NCBI RefSeq assembly: GCF_042920265.1
Contig: NZ_JBDQZI010000001.1
Span: forward strand, 558,001 to 622,000
Direction of reading: 5' to 3'
Source of the DNA: Lysinibacillus_B sp042920265
GTDB lineage: Bacteria; Bacillota; Bacilli; Bacillales_A; Planococcaceae
DNA: 64,000 bases
Shown: positions 24,120 to 32,167 of the stretch, piece by piece
Layout: every line of letters begins with the position of its first letter
How positions within the stretch are numbered: the stretch's first letter is position 1
Program-made: the position numbers and the translations under genes
Notes under the pieces: model-generated
The model's input: only the letters and a program-made list of their open reading frames with translations
The model's database searches: none
What the model was told of the DNA's origin: nothing

Positions 24120-24716
24120 TTATTCTACCGTAATATGTATTAAATTCGTGTCGAGTTTTAATCGCTTTTTTAGTTCATCTGTAATGTGAAAGGAGAACTG
24201 TTGTCCAGCTTTTACATTTGCTAATTCGTAACCTTGTGCGGTATTAACCGTCCCGTCTAAGGCAAGGGGCTCCCAATTTGTGGTGTCAAAATTTAATACA
24301 TGGTCAATGTAGTTTCCGGTAATTCTGCCTTTAGCAACCCATTCTTCTGGTAAAAAATCGCTCCCAAAAAACATTTCAGATAGCAAAATGGTAATATTCC
24401 CTTTTGAAATCGTTAATTGTCCATTTTTAGGGATGGATTGTTCGTTTACTTTTAAATCATAGGAAAACTGATTTTGTGACAATGCCAGCATTTCTTCATC
24501 TGATAAATTGTCCATTATTTGCTTTAGCGTTGTGACTAAATACTGATGTCGTTCGTTTAAAATTTCATTTTCTGTTCTTAATAATTCGATTTCACTTTCA
24601 TCCACTTCTACTATATCTACTATGTTTTTAGCTGGTTCTTCTTTTTGTTCATTACTACAGCCTACTAATGAAAATAGCATGAGTGTGATGACAGGAAGTA
24701 ATAATTGTTTCAACAT
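24120..24716 (-). CDS. Putative lipoprotein, unknown
   Basis: The 198-residue product has a lipoprotein signal peptide with the lipobox LVGC at residues 17-20. A charged coiled-coil-like region (about 40-75) and a strand-rich globular C-terminus follow (ISKGNITILLSEMFFGSDFLP, then AGQQFSFHITDELKKRL). It should be attached to the outer face of the membrane. No family is recognised. The gene is a single transcription unit between convergent mtaB and the reductase gene. Confidence 0.8.
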   Translation of the reverse strand: MLKQLLLPVITLMLFSLVGCSNEQKEEPAKNIVDIVEVDESEIELLRTENEILNERHQYLVTTLKQIMDNLSDEEMLALSQNQFSYDLKVNEQSIPKNGQLTISKGNITILLSEMFFGSDFLPEEWVAKGRITGNYIDHVLNFDTTNWEPLALDGTVNTAQGYELANVKAGQQFSFHITDELKKRLKLDTNLIHITVE

Positions 24717-24835
24717 TTTTATCCTCTCTAATCATTTTTTAATTAGAAATGTTCCACGTATGTAAGTATAGCATATATTTTGGAATAAAAATGGAAAAAA
24801 CTTATGTAAGCGTTTAGTGAAATCGTTATAACAAA

Positions 24836-24877
24836 AGCACTTGCCTCTATACGTTGTGCTTACATAGGCAAGTGCTA
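24836..24877 (-). terminator. Terminator of the reductase-family gene
   Basis: AGCACTTGCCT pairs with AGGCAAGTGCT, and on the minus strand the stem is followed by TTTTG. The intervening 190 bases hold no other convincing gene. Confidence 0.65.
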
Positions 24878-24906
24878 GATTAAGTGGCTGTTTCAAGCTT
24901 GTAACA

Positions 24907-25428
24907 TTACTTTTTGACATAATGTAGTTCGATAAATTGATTATATACTTTGCTTCCTGTTAATTGCCAAATGGAAGTGTAGTTCCCTTCTGGAAAGAGT
25001 GGGATGCCTTCTCCTAATAAGACAGGTGCTACTGTTACAATCATTTCATCGATTGCATGAGCTTCTAAAAATTTGGCGATTAGTTGCCCACCCCCCACAA
25101 TCCAAATGTCCTTTCCTTCTTGTGATTTTAAGCGTTCTACAAAGGCATTTATATCTTCATTTGTAAAAGTTACATCTTCTGATGGTAGGTGATGTTGGGA
25201 AGTGAATACATAGCCTGGCTTATTCGGATAGGGGTACTCTCCGTTCATTTCAGCCATTACCCAATCATACGTTTTTCGCCCCATGACAACCGTATCAATC
25301 GTTTCATAAAAAGAGCCATAGCCGTTATCGCCTTCACCTTCTACCTCCATTAACCATTGTAATGCTTCCTCTTTTGTTGCAATATAGCCATCTAAGCTTT
25401 GTGCAATAAACATTTTAAACTTTCTCAC
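24907..25428 (-). CDS. Dihydrofolate reductase-family protein (RibD C-terminal type)
   Basis: The 173-residue protein has the RibD_C/YwjB-like pattern: MFIAQSLDGYIA at the start, a DTVVMGRKTYDWV helix near residue 45, YVFTSQ strand near 75, and the NADPH-binding DIWIVGGGQLIAKFLEAHAID block near 108-127, ending PVLLGEGIPLF. These proteins are reductases of unknown substrate, often annotated as DHFR-like. It is not the housekeeping DfrA. It probably shares a transcript with the upstream membrane protein gene, 16 bases away. Confidence 0.88.
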   Translation of the reverse strand: MRKFKMFIAQSLDGYIATKEEALQWLMEVEGEGDNGYGSFYETIDTVVMGRKTYDWVMAEMNGEYPYPNKPGYVFTSQHHLPSEDVTFTNEDINAFVERLKSQEGKDIWIVGGGQLIAKFLEAHAIDEMIVTVAPVLLGEGIPLFPEGNYTSIWQLTGSKVYNQFIELHYVKK

Positions 25429-25444
25429 TATAAAAACTCCTATC

Positions 25445-26263
25445 TTATAAAAATATTCTACTAATGAAGCTAATCGTAAAGGTAATAACTAACGTGATCA
25501 GCGATAAAAACAATACGAAGCTCATCCAGCCAATGAGGTAGGCGTTGTACTGAATGAATGCAAAAACGAATTGGTTTGTATCTAAGCCGATAAACAGGGC
25601 TATCAAGTTAATGACAAAAAGTAACAAAGTCATAGTTATAAATCCACTAAACGCTCCTCGCAAATCAGCAGGACTTAATGAAATATGTGTGCAAATGCAA
25701 ATCGCTAAAAGTAAGAATATCCAAAATCTGATTGATGTAAAATTTTCTACTACAAAGATTGTAGAAATGACTTCGAAAGAGGATTTTACAATCATTATGA
25801 TATGTTCAATAGTAAGTGCAGATGGTTCAATGGATTTGGTGAAAGTAGAAAATTCAGCGTAACTAGCTGGTAATAACATATACAACAATAATGCAAGTGC
25901 CAGTAAGCCTGAAAATAAAGGACCAATGCTAATAAAGAACACGCCAATTCGTTGATAAAGGCTACCGCTATTATAGCGGTGTGCTACATAACCTAATGTG
26001 CTAGCGTGCTTATCCTTTGGAAACCATTGAACATCTACTACTTTGTGATTAAAAATTTTACACATCATATAATGACCGAATTCATGAACAGGTGTGCCAA
26101 TCCATGAAGTAAAAAGAAAGCCTTGTTTACCGAAACTTTGTTGAATAAATTTTACGGATTGCCGTTCAATGATATGAATACAAAATCCGACAATGATAAT
26201 AATCCCGAACAAGGAACTTAATTGTAGAACAGTGAGGATGATTAAATCCAACATTAACGTCAT
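25445..26263 (-). CDS. Polytopic membrane protein with HExxH motif (M50-like metalloprotease)
   Basis: The product is 272 residues. The first hydrophobic helix (about 10-30) is followed by TPVHEFGHYMMCKIF near residue 60, which contains HEFGH, the zinc-binding HExxH of site-2-type proteases. Four to five further hydrophobic segments run to the C-terminus, one containing SPADLRGAFSGF. The second conserved aspartate motif of M50 proteases (usually NxxPxxPLDG) is not obvious, so the enzyme class is uncertain; it could be a non-peptidase relative such as the DUF3267 type. The ATG has AAAGGAGAG upstream. Confidence 0.7.
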   Translation of the reverse strand: MTLMLDLIILTVLQLSSLFGIIIIVGFCIHIIERQSVKFIQQSFGKQGFLFTSWIGTPVHEFGHYMMCKIFNHKVVDVQWFPKDKHASTLGYVAHRYNSGSLYQRIGVFFISIGPLFSGLLALALLLYMLLPASYAEFSTFTKSIEPSALTIEHIIMIVKSSFEVISTIFVVENFTSIRFWIFLLLAICICTHISLSPADLRGAFSGFITMTLLLFVINLIALFIGLDTNQFVFAFIQYNAYLIGWMSFVLFLSLITLVITFTISFISRIFL

Positions 26264-26405
26264 ACTCGCTCTCCTTTCTAGCTATATAAAGCTATTTTGA
26301 AGTGGGGAAAGCACAAATTTTACTTATTATGATAATACGTTAAGGCGCATTATAAAACCTTTAAGGATAGCTATTGTTGAAAAAATGAAAGAGTAGTCTG
26401 TCTTT

Positions 26406-26450
26406 TTGTGTCTTTTCGATTCAATGTTATGATATAGTTGTACGTACAAC
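26406..26450 (+). promoter_or_regulatory. deoC promoter with perfect 14-bp palindrome
   Basis: TTGTGT at 26406 and TATGAT at 26429 are 17 bases apart. GTTGTACGTACAAC at 26437-26450 is a perfect palindrome at the expected transcription start, like GntR- or DeoR-type operators. Confidence 0.55.
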
Positions 26451-26475
26451 TTATAAATAAAAGGAGTAATTGGAC

Positions 26476-27144
26476 ATGACACAAAATTATGCTGCTATGA
26501 TTGATCACACATTATTAAAGGCGGATGCGACACGTGATCAAATTGAAAAATTATGTGCGGAGGCAAAAAAATATGTATTCGCTTCTGTATGTGTAAATCC
26601 TACTTGGGTGAAATATAGTGCTGAATTATTAGCTGGTACAGATGTAAAAGTGTGTACAGTAATTGGTTTCCCGTTAGGTGCGTCTACTCCAGCAACAAAA
26701 GCATTTGAAACGAAAGATGCAATTGCTAATGGAGCCGATGAAATTGACATGGTCATTAACATCGGCGCATTAAAAAACGGGGAATACGATGCCGTTCGTG
26801 ATGATATTCAAGCAGTTGTTGATGCGGCAAATGGGACGTTAGTGAAAGTGATTATTGAGACATGCTTATTAACGGATGAAGAAAAAGTCAAAGCATGTGA
26901 ATTATCGGTAGAAGCAGGAGCGGATTTTGTGAAAACATCCACAGGCTTCTCTACTGGTGGGGCGACGGCTGAAGATATCGCATTAATGCGTAAAACAGTC
27001 GGGCCAGACCTTGGTGTAAAAGCATCAGGTGGTGTTCGTAATCTAGAGGATATGAAAACGATGATTGACAATGGTGCTACACGTATTGGCGCAAGTTCGG
27101 GTGTAGCGATTATGGAAGGATTAACAGCTCAATCTGATTATTAG
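26476..27144 (+). CDS. deoC: Deoxyribose-phosphate aldolase
   Basis: The 222-residue class I aldolase splits 2-deoxyribose-5-phosphate into glyceraldehyde-3-phosphate and acetaldehyde. The Schiff-base lysine is in GADFVKTSTGFS (about residue 152). Other family patterns are MIDHTLLKADAT at the start, VCVNPTWV, TVIGFPLGAS and GVKASGGVRN. The ATG at 26476 with AAGGAG nine bases upstream is preferred over the TTG two codons earlier. It is monocistronic here, without pdp or nupC neighbours, and has a palindromic operator candidate upstream. Confidence 0.95.
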   Translation: MTQNYAAMIDHTLLKADATRDQIEKLCAEAKKYVFASVCVNPTWVKYSAELLAGTDVKVCTVIGFPLGASTPATKAFETKDAIANGADEIDMVINIGALKNGEYDAVRDDIQAVVDAANGTLVKVIIETCLLTDEEKVKACELSVEAGADFVKTSTGFSTGGATAEDIALMRKTVGPDLGVKASGGVRNLEDMKTMIDNGATRIGASSGVAIMEGLTAQSDY

Positions 27145-27239
27145 TAGTTAATTTCCTTCAGATGAGGCGTGATGAATATACATGACAAGTACTTTCAAGA
27201 CAGGCTAATACTTGCATCTTTTAATATTAATAGTTTTTG

Positions 27240-27268
27240 TTGACTGCTCTAAAACAATGCGTTATAAT
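27240..27268 (+). promoter_or_regulatory. rpsU promoter
   Basis: TTGACT at 27240 and TATAAT at 27263 are separated by 17 bases, a near-consensus sigma-A promoter 69 bases upstream of the rpsU start. Confidence 0.8.
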
Positions 27269-27336
27269 TTTTTAGTACACATCAATAAGCAGTATTGATG
27301 ATGTATTGACGTGTGTTCGGAGGGAGGGAAAGAGAG

Positions 27337-27510
27337 ATGTCAAAAACTGTCGTTCGCAAAAACGAATCGCTTGAAGATGCTCTTCGCCGCTTCAAACGTA
27401 CTGTATCAAAAAGTGGTACAATTCAAGAAGTTAGAAAGCGCGAGTTCTACGAAAAACCTAGCGTAAAACGTAAAAAGAAATCAGAAGCTGCACGTAAACG
27501 TAAGTGGTAA
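27337..27510 (+). CDS. rpsU: 30S ribosomal protein S21
   Basis: The 57-residue basic protein has the S21 pattern: VVRKNESLEDALRRFKRTVSK at the start, REFYEKPSVKRKKK and a lysine- and arginine-rich end. It sits on the 30S platform near the 3' end of 16S rRNA. The ATG at 27337 follows GGAGGGAGGG; the earlier in-frame ATG at 27313 has no ribosome site. In B. subtilis yqeY follows rpsU. Here there is only noncoding sequence up to yqeZ. Confidence 0.97.
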   Translation: MSKTVVRKNESLEDALRRFKRTVSKSGTIQEVRKREFYEKPSVKRKKKSEAARKRKW

Positions 27511-27575
27511 TTTTCCCTGTAAAAACCCTACGTTCATAACACGCAATTTTATGATTCACTGAGCAGACAAAATAT

Positions 27576-27611
27576 ATACGCCAACATTTGCAATTGCAAA
27601 TGTTGGCGTAT
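27576..27611. terminator. Perfect 36-bp palindrome downstream of rpsU
   Basis: Two 18-base arms (starting ATACGCCAACATTTGC) are exactly complementary with no loop, followed by TTAGTTT. It probably acts as a terminator, extruding with a four-base loop. Confidence 0.65.
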
Positions 27612-27912
27612 TTAGTTTGAGCAAAAGATGTCTAAGGCAATGTTTTATCCCGCGTTAACTGCCTGTAAAAGCCCGATTGGTTAAGGCAACAGAAGTTTCA
27701 CTTTATGAGTCCTTGTGATTGCCTATAAAATTTCAGACAATCTGAAAAGCCCCGAAATCTTTTTATTTAATTTGCAGCAAATCATACATAGTTATACGTT
27801 TTATTTAACAAATACCAACGAAAAAAGAACTCCTTCTGCTCCAAGACAGGGTGAGCCATGTTTTATGCATAGAAATAAGTTATAATGAAAATGAGAAGAA
27901 ATTCATTTTTTA
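27612..27912. other. Gene-free stretch before the sigma-W promoter
   Basis: No convincing gene is seen. An in-frame extension upstream of yqeZ begins at 27851, but the promoter and ribosome site lie inside it. Short G+C-rich blocks such as CCGCGTTAACTGCC and CCCGATTGGTTAAGG look like an intergenic repeat remnant. A second copy in the window was not found. Confidence 0.4.
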
Positions 27913-27938
27913 TGAAACTTTAATGCGAGTCGTTCGTA
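27913..27938 (+). promoter_or_regulatory. Sigma-W-type promoter of yqeZ-floA
   Basis: TGAAAC at 27913 and CGTA at 27935 are separated by 16 bases, the exact sigma-W consensus. It lies 35 bases before the ATG of yqeZ. The orthologous B. subtilis operon is a known sigma-W target. Confidence 0.85.
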
Positions 27939-27973
27939 AATTAGGAGAAGCTATAAGAAGGGAGGTCGAAAAT

Positions 27974-29302
27974 ATGAAACAAACACGCGTTTTTAGCTGG
28001 CTATTTATGATGACGCTTTCATTTTTATTGATCATCCCGAGTTTAACGGCTTTTGCAAATGCGAAAGTATACCATGTCCCTATTGAAGATAATGTGGAAA
28101 AGGGACTGCTAGCATTTTTAGAAAGGGCTTTTAAAGAGGCAGAAGAACAACAGGCGGAGGCGATTGTACTTGAAATACATACGCCTGGTGGCTACACGGA
28201 TGCTGCTGACAAAATCGGCAAACTGCTAGATCAATCCGAGATGAAGGTCATTGCTTATATCAATACAAAAGCCCATTCAGCAGGAGCTTTTATCGCGCTC
28301 CATGCAGATAAGATTTATATGTCCCAAAATGCAACGATGGGTGCGGCTGGGATTATTGATGGAGAAGGCAATACGGCGGATGAAAAAGCTGAAAGTGCAT
28401 GGTTTGCTGCAATGCAAGCAGCAGCGTTATCATCTAACAGGGATCCGAAGTATGCGTTAGCCATGGCTGATAAATCCAAGCATTTCCCTCAATACCGTGC
28501 ACCAGCAGGTAAATTTTTAACGTTTACGGCTGATGAAGCAGTAGAGGTAAAGTATGCAGAAGGGATAGCAAATACGCTTGAAGAGGTGCTGCAACAGGCG
28601 GGGATTGAAGACCCAGACATCATAGATTTGGAACCAACATTAGCTGAAAATATCGCGCGCATTATTACAAATCCGATTGTTGTGCCAATCTTGTTGTCGA
28701 TTGCGAGTCTTGGGTTAGTATTAGAACTATATTCACCGGGATTTGGGGTGCCAGGAACGATGTCGTTATCTGCATTCGGTTTATTTTTCTTCGGTCATAC
28801 TATTGCAGGTTTTGCAGGATATGAAACGATTATTATGTTTGTTATTGGGTTAATCTTGCTTATACTAGAATTGTTTGTTCCAGGTGGTATTGTAGGTATT
28901 ATTGGTGGGGCACTAATGATTATTAGTTTGTTATTTTCAGGAGCAAGTGTCACACATATGGCATACTCAATTATTATTGCAATGTTTATTGCAGTGATGG
29001 GAATGGTGATTGTAATGAAGTTCTTCGGTAAAAAGTTGCATGTGTTTAATAAGCTAGTTTTAAAAGATGCAACAACAACAGAAGAAGGCTATGTGTCCAA
29101 TACAAATCGTATCGAATTAATCGGTCGTATGGGAGAGGCGTTGACACCACTTCGTCCAGCCGGTGTGATTATCGTTGATAAAGAACGAATCGATGCGGTT
29201 TCAGAAGGCGGTTATATCGATAAAGGAAAGTCGGTAGAGGTCATTAAGGTAGAAGGCTCACGCATTGTTGTGAGGGAAATTTATAAAAAGATGGAGGAAT
29301 AA
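27974..29302 (+). CDS. yqeZ: NfeD-family membrane serine protease homologue (YqeZ)
   Basis: The 442-residue product has a signal peptide (about 1-28, ending AFANA), a ClpP-like crotonase-fold domain (about 30-225) with HTPGG near 65 and the catalytic serine in AHSAGAFIALHADKI near 100, four to five membrane helices (about 230-365) and a C-terminal soluble OB-fold NfeD domain. It acts with flotillin FloA in membrane microdomains. The start at 27974 has GGGAGGTCG upstream and lies after the sigma-W promoter, so a longer frame is rejected. Confidence 0.93.
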   Translation: MKQTRVFSWLFMMTLSFLLIIPSLTAFANAKVYHVPIEDNVEKGLLAFLERAFKEAEEQQAEAIVLEIHTPGGYTDAADKIGKLLDQSEMKVIAYINTKAHSAGAFIALHADKIYMSQNATMGAAGIIDGEGNTADEKAESAWFAAMQAAALSSNRDPKYALAMADKSKHFPQYRAPAGKFLTFTADEAVEVKYAEGIANTLEEVLQQAGIEDPDIIDLEPTLAENIARIITNPIVVPILLSIASLGLVLELYSPGFGVPGTMSLSAFGLFFFGHTIAGFAGYETIIMFVIGLILLILELFVPGGIVGIIGGALMIISLLFSGASVTHMAYSIIIAMFIAVMGMVIVMKFFGKKLHVFNKLVLKDATTTEEGYVSNTNRIELIGRMGEALTPLRPAGVIIVDKERIDAVSEGGYIDKGKSVEVIKVEGSRIVVREIYKKMEE

Positions 29303-29305
29303 CGC

Positions 29306-30304
29306 ATGTTTTTAGATGGAGGTATGGTCGGCTTAATTTTTATTATTGTAGTCGCATTTATCGTACTAGCAGTATTCTTTACGCTTGTTCCAGTTGCACT
29401 ATGGATTAGTGCTCTTGCGGCAGGTGTTCGTGTAAGTATTTTCACATTAATTGGTATGAGATTACGTCGTGTAATCCCGTCCCGCATTGTCAACCCTTTA
29501 ATCAAGGCACATAAAGCGGGATTAGATGTAACGATTAATCAACTAGAGTCTCACTATTTAGCAGGTGGTAATGTAGACCGTGTGATTAACGCATTAATCG
29601 CGGCACAACGCGCGAATATTGAATTGACGTTTGAGCGCTGTGCAGCGATTGACTTAGCAGGTCGTGACGTATTAGAGGCTGTACAAATGTCGGTAAATCC
29701 AAAAGTAATTGAAACGCCATTTATTTCAGGTGTTGCGATGAATGGGATTGAAGTGAAAGCAAAAGCACGTATTACAGTACGTGCGAATATCGATCGATTA
29801 GTCGGTGGTGCAGGTGAAGAAACAATCGTTGCCCGTGTTGGTGAAGGAATTGTATCCACTATAGGATCAGTGGATACTCATGCTAAAGTACTAGAAAATC
29901 CAGATCTTATTTCACAGACGGTACTTTCAAAAGGGTTAGATTCTGGTACAGCATTTGAGATTTTATCGATTGATATCGCAGATGTAGATATTGGTAAAAA
30001 CATTGGTGCAGAGCTTCAAATTGAGCAAGCGCAAGCTGATAAAAATATCGCCCAAGCAAAAGCGGAAGAACGTCGTGCGATGGCGGTAGCGAACGAGCAA
30101 GAAATGATAGCGAAAGTACAAGAAATGAAAGCAAAAGTAGTAGAAGCAGAAGCAGAAGTACCGAGGGCTATTTCAGAAGCATTACGCTCAGGCAACTTTG
30201 GTATTATGGACTACATGAATTATAAAAATATTCAAGCGGATACTTCAATGCGTGATTCGATTGCGAAAGTATCGCAGGACAATCAAAATTCAGGTGACAA
30301 ATAA
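29306..30304 (+). CDS. floA: Flotillin-like protein FloA
   Basis: The 332-residue membrane scaffold has a hydrophobic hairpin at about 5-45, followed by a glycine-containing loop, the SPFH/YdjC-like core (GMRLRRVIPSRIVNPLIKAH, then AQRANIELTFERCAAIDLAG) and a coiled-coil C-terminal part rich in EA repeats (about 240-300). It organises functional membrane microdomains and is induced by cell-wall stress through sigma-W. Three bases separate it from yqeZ, in the B. subtilis order. Confidence 0.96.
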   Translation: MFLDGGMVGLIFIIVVAFIVLAVFFTLVPVALWISALAAGVRVSIFTLIGMRLRRVIPSRIVNPLIKAHKAGLDVTINQLESHYLAGGNVDRVINALIAAQRANIELTFERCAAIDLAGRDVLEAVQMSVNPKVIETPFISGVAMNGIEVKAKARITVRANIDRLVGGAGEETIVARVGEGIVSTIGSVDTHAKVLENPDLISQTVLSKGLDSGTAFEILSIDIADVDIGKNIGAELQIEQAQADKNIAQAKAEERRAMAVANEQEMIAKVQEMKAKVVEAEAEVPRAISEALRSGNFGIMDYMNYKNIQADTSMRDSIAKVSQDNQNSGDK

Positions 30305-30327
30305 TCGAGGAAGGGAGTTGATGCTAA

Positions 30328-30786
30328 GTGGAAGGTCTAATCATTATGATTATTATCGGGATTGTTAGCTCTTTACTATCGAAAAATAAAGAGCAACCAG
30401 AACAGAAGCCGACAAAAGCGATGCCACCATTTAGTCAGCAAAAGCCCCCTCGAGAAAATACACAAAGGCGTTCTCACACATCAGAGCGCCCAAAAGTGAA
30501 ATCACTAGAGGATTTTGCGAATGAAATTTTCGGGCAATTAAACGAAAAAGCGGAACAGAAGCAAGTAACGCATGAACCTATTGTGGAGCAAGTAAAACCT
30601 GTCGTACAAGAGGTTGTACGGGAGACACGAAAATCAACACGCCCTGAACTAGGTGCATCAAGACCAATTGTACAGCAGGCAAAAAAAGAGTCGCTTGTCG
30701 TTGTTCCACAGACGAAAGAACAGTTAATGCAAGCGATTATTACGTCAGAAATATTAGCGTTGCCAAAAGCAAAGCAACGTAAATAA
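30328..30786 (+). CDS. Membrane-anchored hypothetical protein downstream of floA
   Basis: The 152-residue product starts at GTG with AAGGGAG upstream. One N-terminal membrane helix (EGLIIMIIIGIVSSLLS) is followed by a hydrophilic proline-, glutamine- and lysine-rich region with little predicted order and a short conserved-looking end (QTKEQLMQAIITSEILALPKAK). It takes the place of yqfB in the sigma-W operon but is longer than B. subtilis YqfB. Function unknown; it may help localise with FloA. Confidence 0.75.
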   Translation: MEGLIIMIIIGIVSSLLSKNKEQPEQKPTKAMPPFSQQKPPRENTQRRSHTSERPKVKSLEDFANEIFGQLNEKAEQKQVTHEPIVEQVKPVVQEVVRETRKSTRPELGASRPIVQQAKKESLVVVPQTKEQLMQAIITSEILALPKAKQRK

Positions 30787-30791
30787 TACAT

Positions 30792-30835
30792 GCCCCCTTT
30801 GTTGCATAGACTGTAATGAAAGGGGGCTTTTTTTT
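30792..30835 (+). terminator. Terminator whose 3' arm is the yqfC ribosome site
   Basis: GCCCCCTTT (30792) pairs with AAAGGGGGC (30819), followed by eight T residues that run into the TTG start of yqfC. The same bases are the only Shine-Dalgarno for yqfC. Confidence 0.8.
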
Positions 30836-31070
30836 GAAATCATTAATGCAGTTAGATGACATGCTAGAATGGATTCAATTTCAGCAAATTCGATGGAATG
30901 GTACATACGATGTACATGAAGTGAGTGCTACTATTTTTAGTTGTTCAATCGGAAAGTTCCGCCTGACAATTGAAGGAGAGGGGCTACTCGTGCAATATTT
31001 AACAACCGAGGGCTTTCTTTTAGAAGTTAAGACAATACATCAGATTAAAATAGAAAAGCGGGTAGCGTAA
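30834..31070 (+). CDS. yqfC: Sporulation protein YqfC
   Basis: The product has 78 residues from the TTG at 30834. It contains the family strands ATIFSCSIGKFRLTIEGEGLLVQ and EGFLLEVKTIHQIKIEK, as in B. subtilis YqfC, a sigma-E-dependent protein needed for efficient sporulation. The only ribosome site, AAAGGGGG, is inside the terminator hairpin, so translation depends on that hairpin being open. An internal ATG at 30846 is a possible alternative. The stop overlaps the yqfD start (TAATG). Confidence 0.8.
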   Translation: MKSLMQLDDMLEWIQFQQIRWNGTYDVHEVSATIFSCSIGKFRLTIEGEGLLVQYLTTEGFLLEVKTIHQIKIEKRVA

Positions 31071-32164
31071 TGGATCGTCGCACAGTATTAGTAGAAGTTA
31101 CGCAAGGGTCACATGTCAATCGTTTATTCCATCTTTTACATAAAGAACGTATCATTATACGAAATGTTCGCTTTTCGGAACACAATGTGACGTTCGAAAT
31201 AAAAAGAAGTGACTTACCTACATTACGACGTATTAGACGTAACACAAAAGCACGCTTGAAGCTCCGCTATGATAAGACAGATGCCGTCCTGCAACTGACG
31301 ACAAAAACATTGATCGGTATGTTATTATTGCTCGTTATACCCATTATATGCACGCAATTTATATGGCGTCTTGAAGTGACAGGCGCCACACCAGAAACAG
31401 GATATAAAGCAGAAAAATTTCTGCGTGACGAAATCGGCATTTCCGTTCCGCTTACGAAAAGTGACTTGCCGACAGACTATGAGCTGCGACAACGACTGAT
31501 GGCGGCATTTCCTGAGTTATCTTGGGTACACTTTATAAAAAGTGGTGGAGATATTACAATCGATTTGCAGCTCGCACCAGAAACTGAGGTAAAGACGAAA
31601 TCTGAGGAACCGATGCATTTAATCGCAAATAATAATGGTGTCATTACCCATTATTTTTTAAAGAGTGGTGTAAGGGTAGTTGATACAAATATGACCGTTT
31701 ATAAAGGAGATACGCTTGTATCAGGTGTTTTAGAAGCAGGAGACAGGCATGTGGTTGTCGGAGCAGAAGGTGAAGTTTATGCAGATTATTGGTTCGAAAC
31801 AGCGTTTACGTTAAATAAACAAGTAACGTATTATACACCGGTTGAAACATCTTGGAAAGTTGTAACGGATCAGAAATCTTATGCTGATGAAATAAAACTT
31901 CCTTCATGGATAAGGCAATATATGCGGATTGTAAAAGAGCAGTCTTATCAAAAACATGAACAGGTATTAACCGAAGATAATCTTGAAACGATTATACTTC
32001 CATTACTGCATAAGAAAATTTTACAAAGCTTACCGCCTAAGACGACGATTAAAGCAGAAAAAATTTTGCACGTTACGTTTGATGATGATACAGTTAAAGG
32101 GGAAGTCCTATTTTTGGTAAATGAAAATATTGCAACACCCTACCCTATTTATCAAGGAGAATGA
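31070..32164 (+). CDS. yqfD: Sporulation protein YqfD
   Basis: The 364-residue protein has an N-terminal cytoplasmic domain (about 1-70), one membrane helix (about 75-100, LLLLVIPIICTQFIW) and an extracytoplasmic domain with a POTRA-like start (LEVTGATPETGYKAEKFL) and conserved LSWVHFIKSGGDITIDLQLAPE. It is a mother-cell sporulation protein whose exact role is unclear. It overlaps yqfC by one base and is separated from phoH by three, giving the operon found in B. subtilis. Confidence 0.93.
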   Translation: MDRRTVLVEVTQGSHVNRLFHLLHKERIIIRNVRFSEHNVTFEIKRSDLPTLRRIRRNTKARLKLRYDKTDAVLQLTTKTLIGMLLLLVIPIICTQFIWRLEVTGATPETGYKAEKFLRDEIGISVPLTKSDLPTDYELRQRLMAAFPELSWVHFIKSGGDITIDLQLAPETEVKTKSEEPMHLIANNNGVITHYFLKSGVRVVDTNMTVYKGDTLVSGVLEAGDRHVVVGAEGEVYADYWFETAFTLNKQVTYYTPVETSWKVVTDQKSYADEIKLPSWIRQYMRIVKEQSYQKHEQVLTEDNLETIILPLLHKKILQSLPPKTTIKAEKILHVTFDDDTVKGEVLFLVNENIATPYPIYQGE

Positions 32165-32167
32165 TCT

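Noticed and set aside
24732..24920. Minus-strand frame between the lipoprotein and reductase genes
   Set aside because: It overlaps the reductase terminator, lacks a ribosome site and reads like noncoding sequence.
27851..27973. N-terminal extension of yqeZ
   Set aside because: The sigma-W promoter and the real ribosome site lie within it, and the signal peptide begins at 27974.
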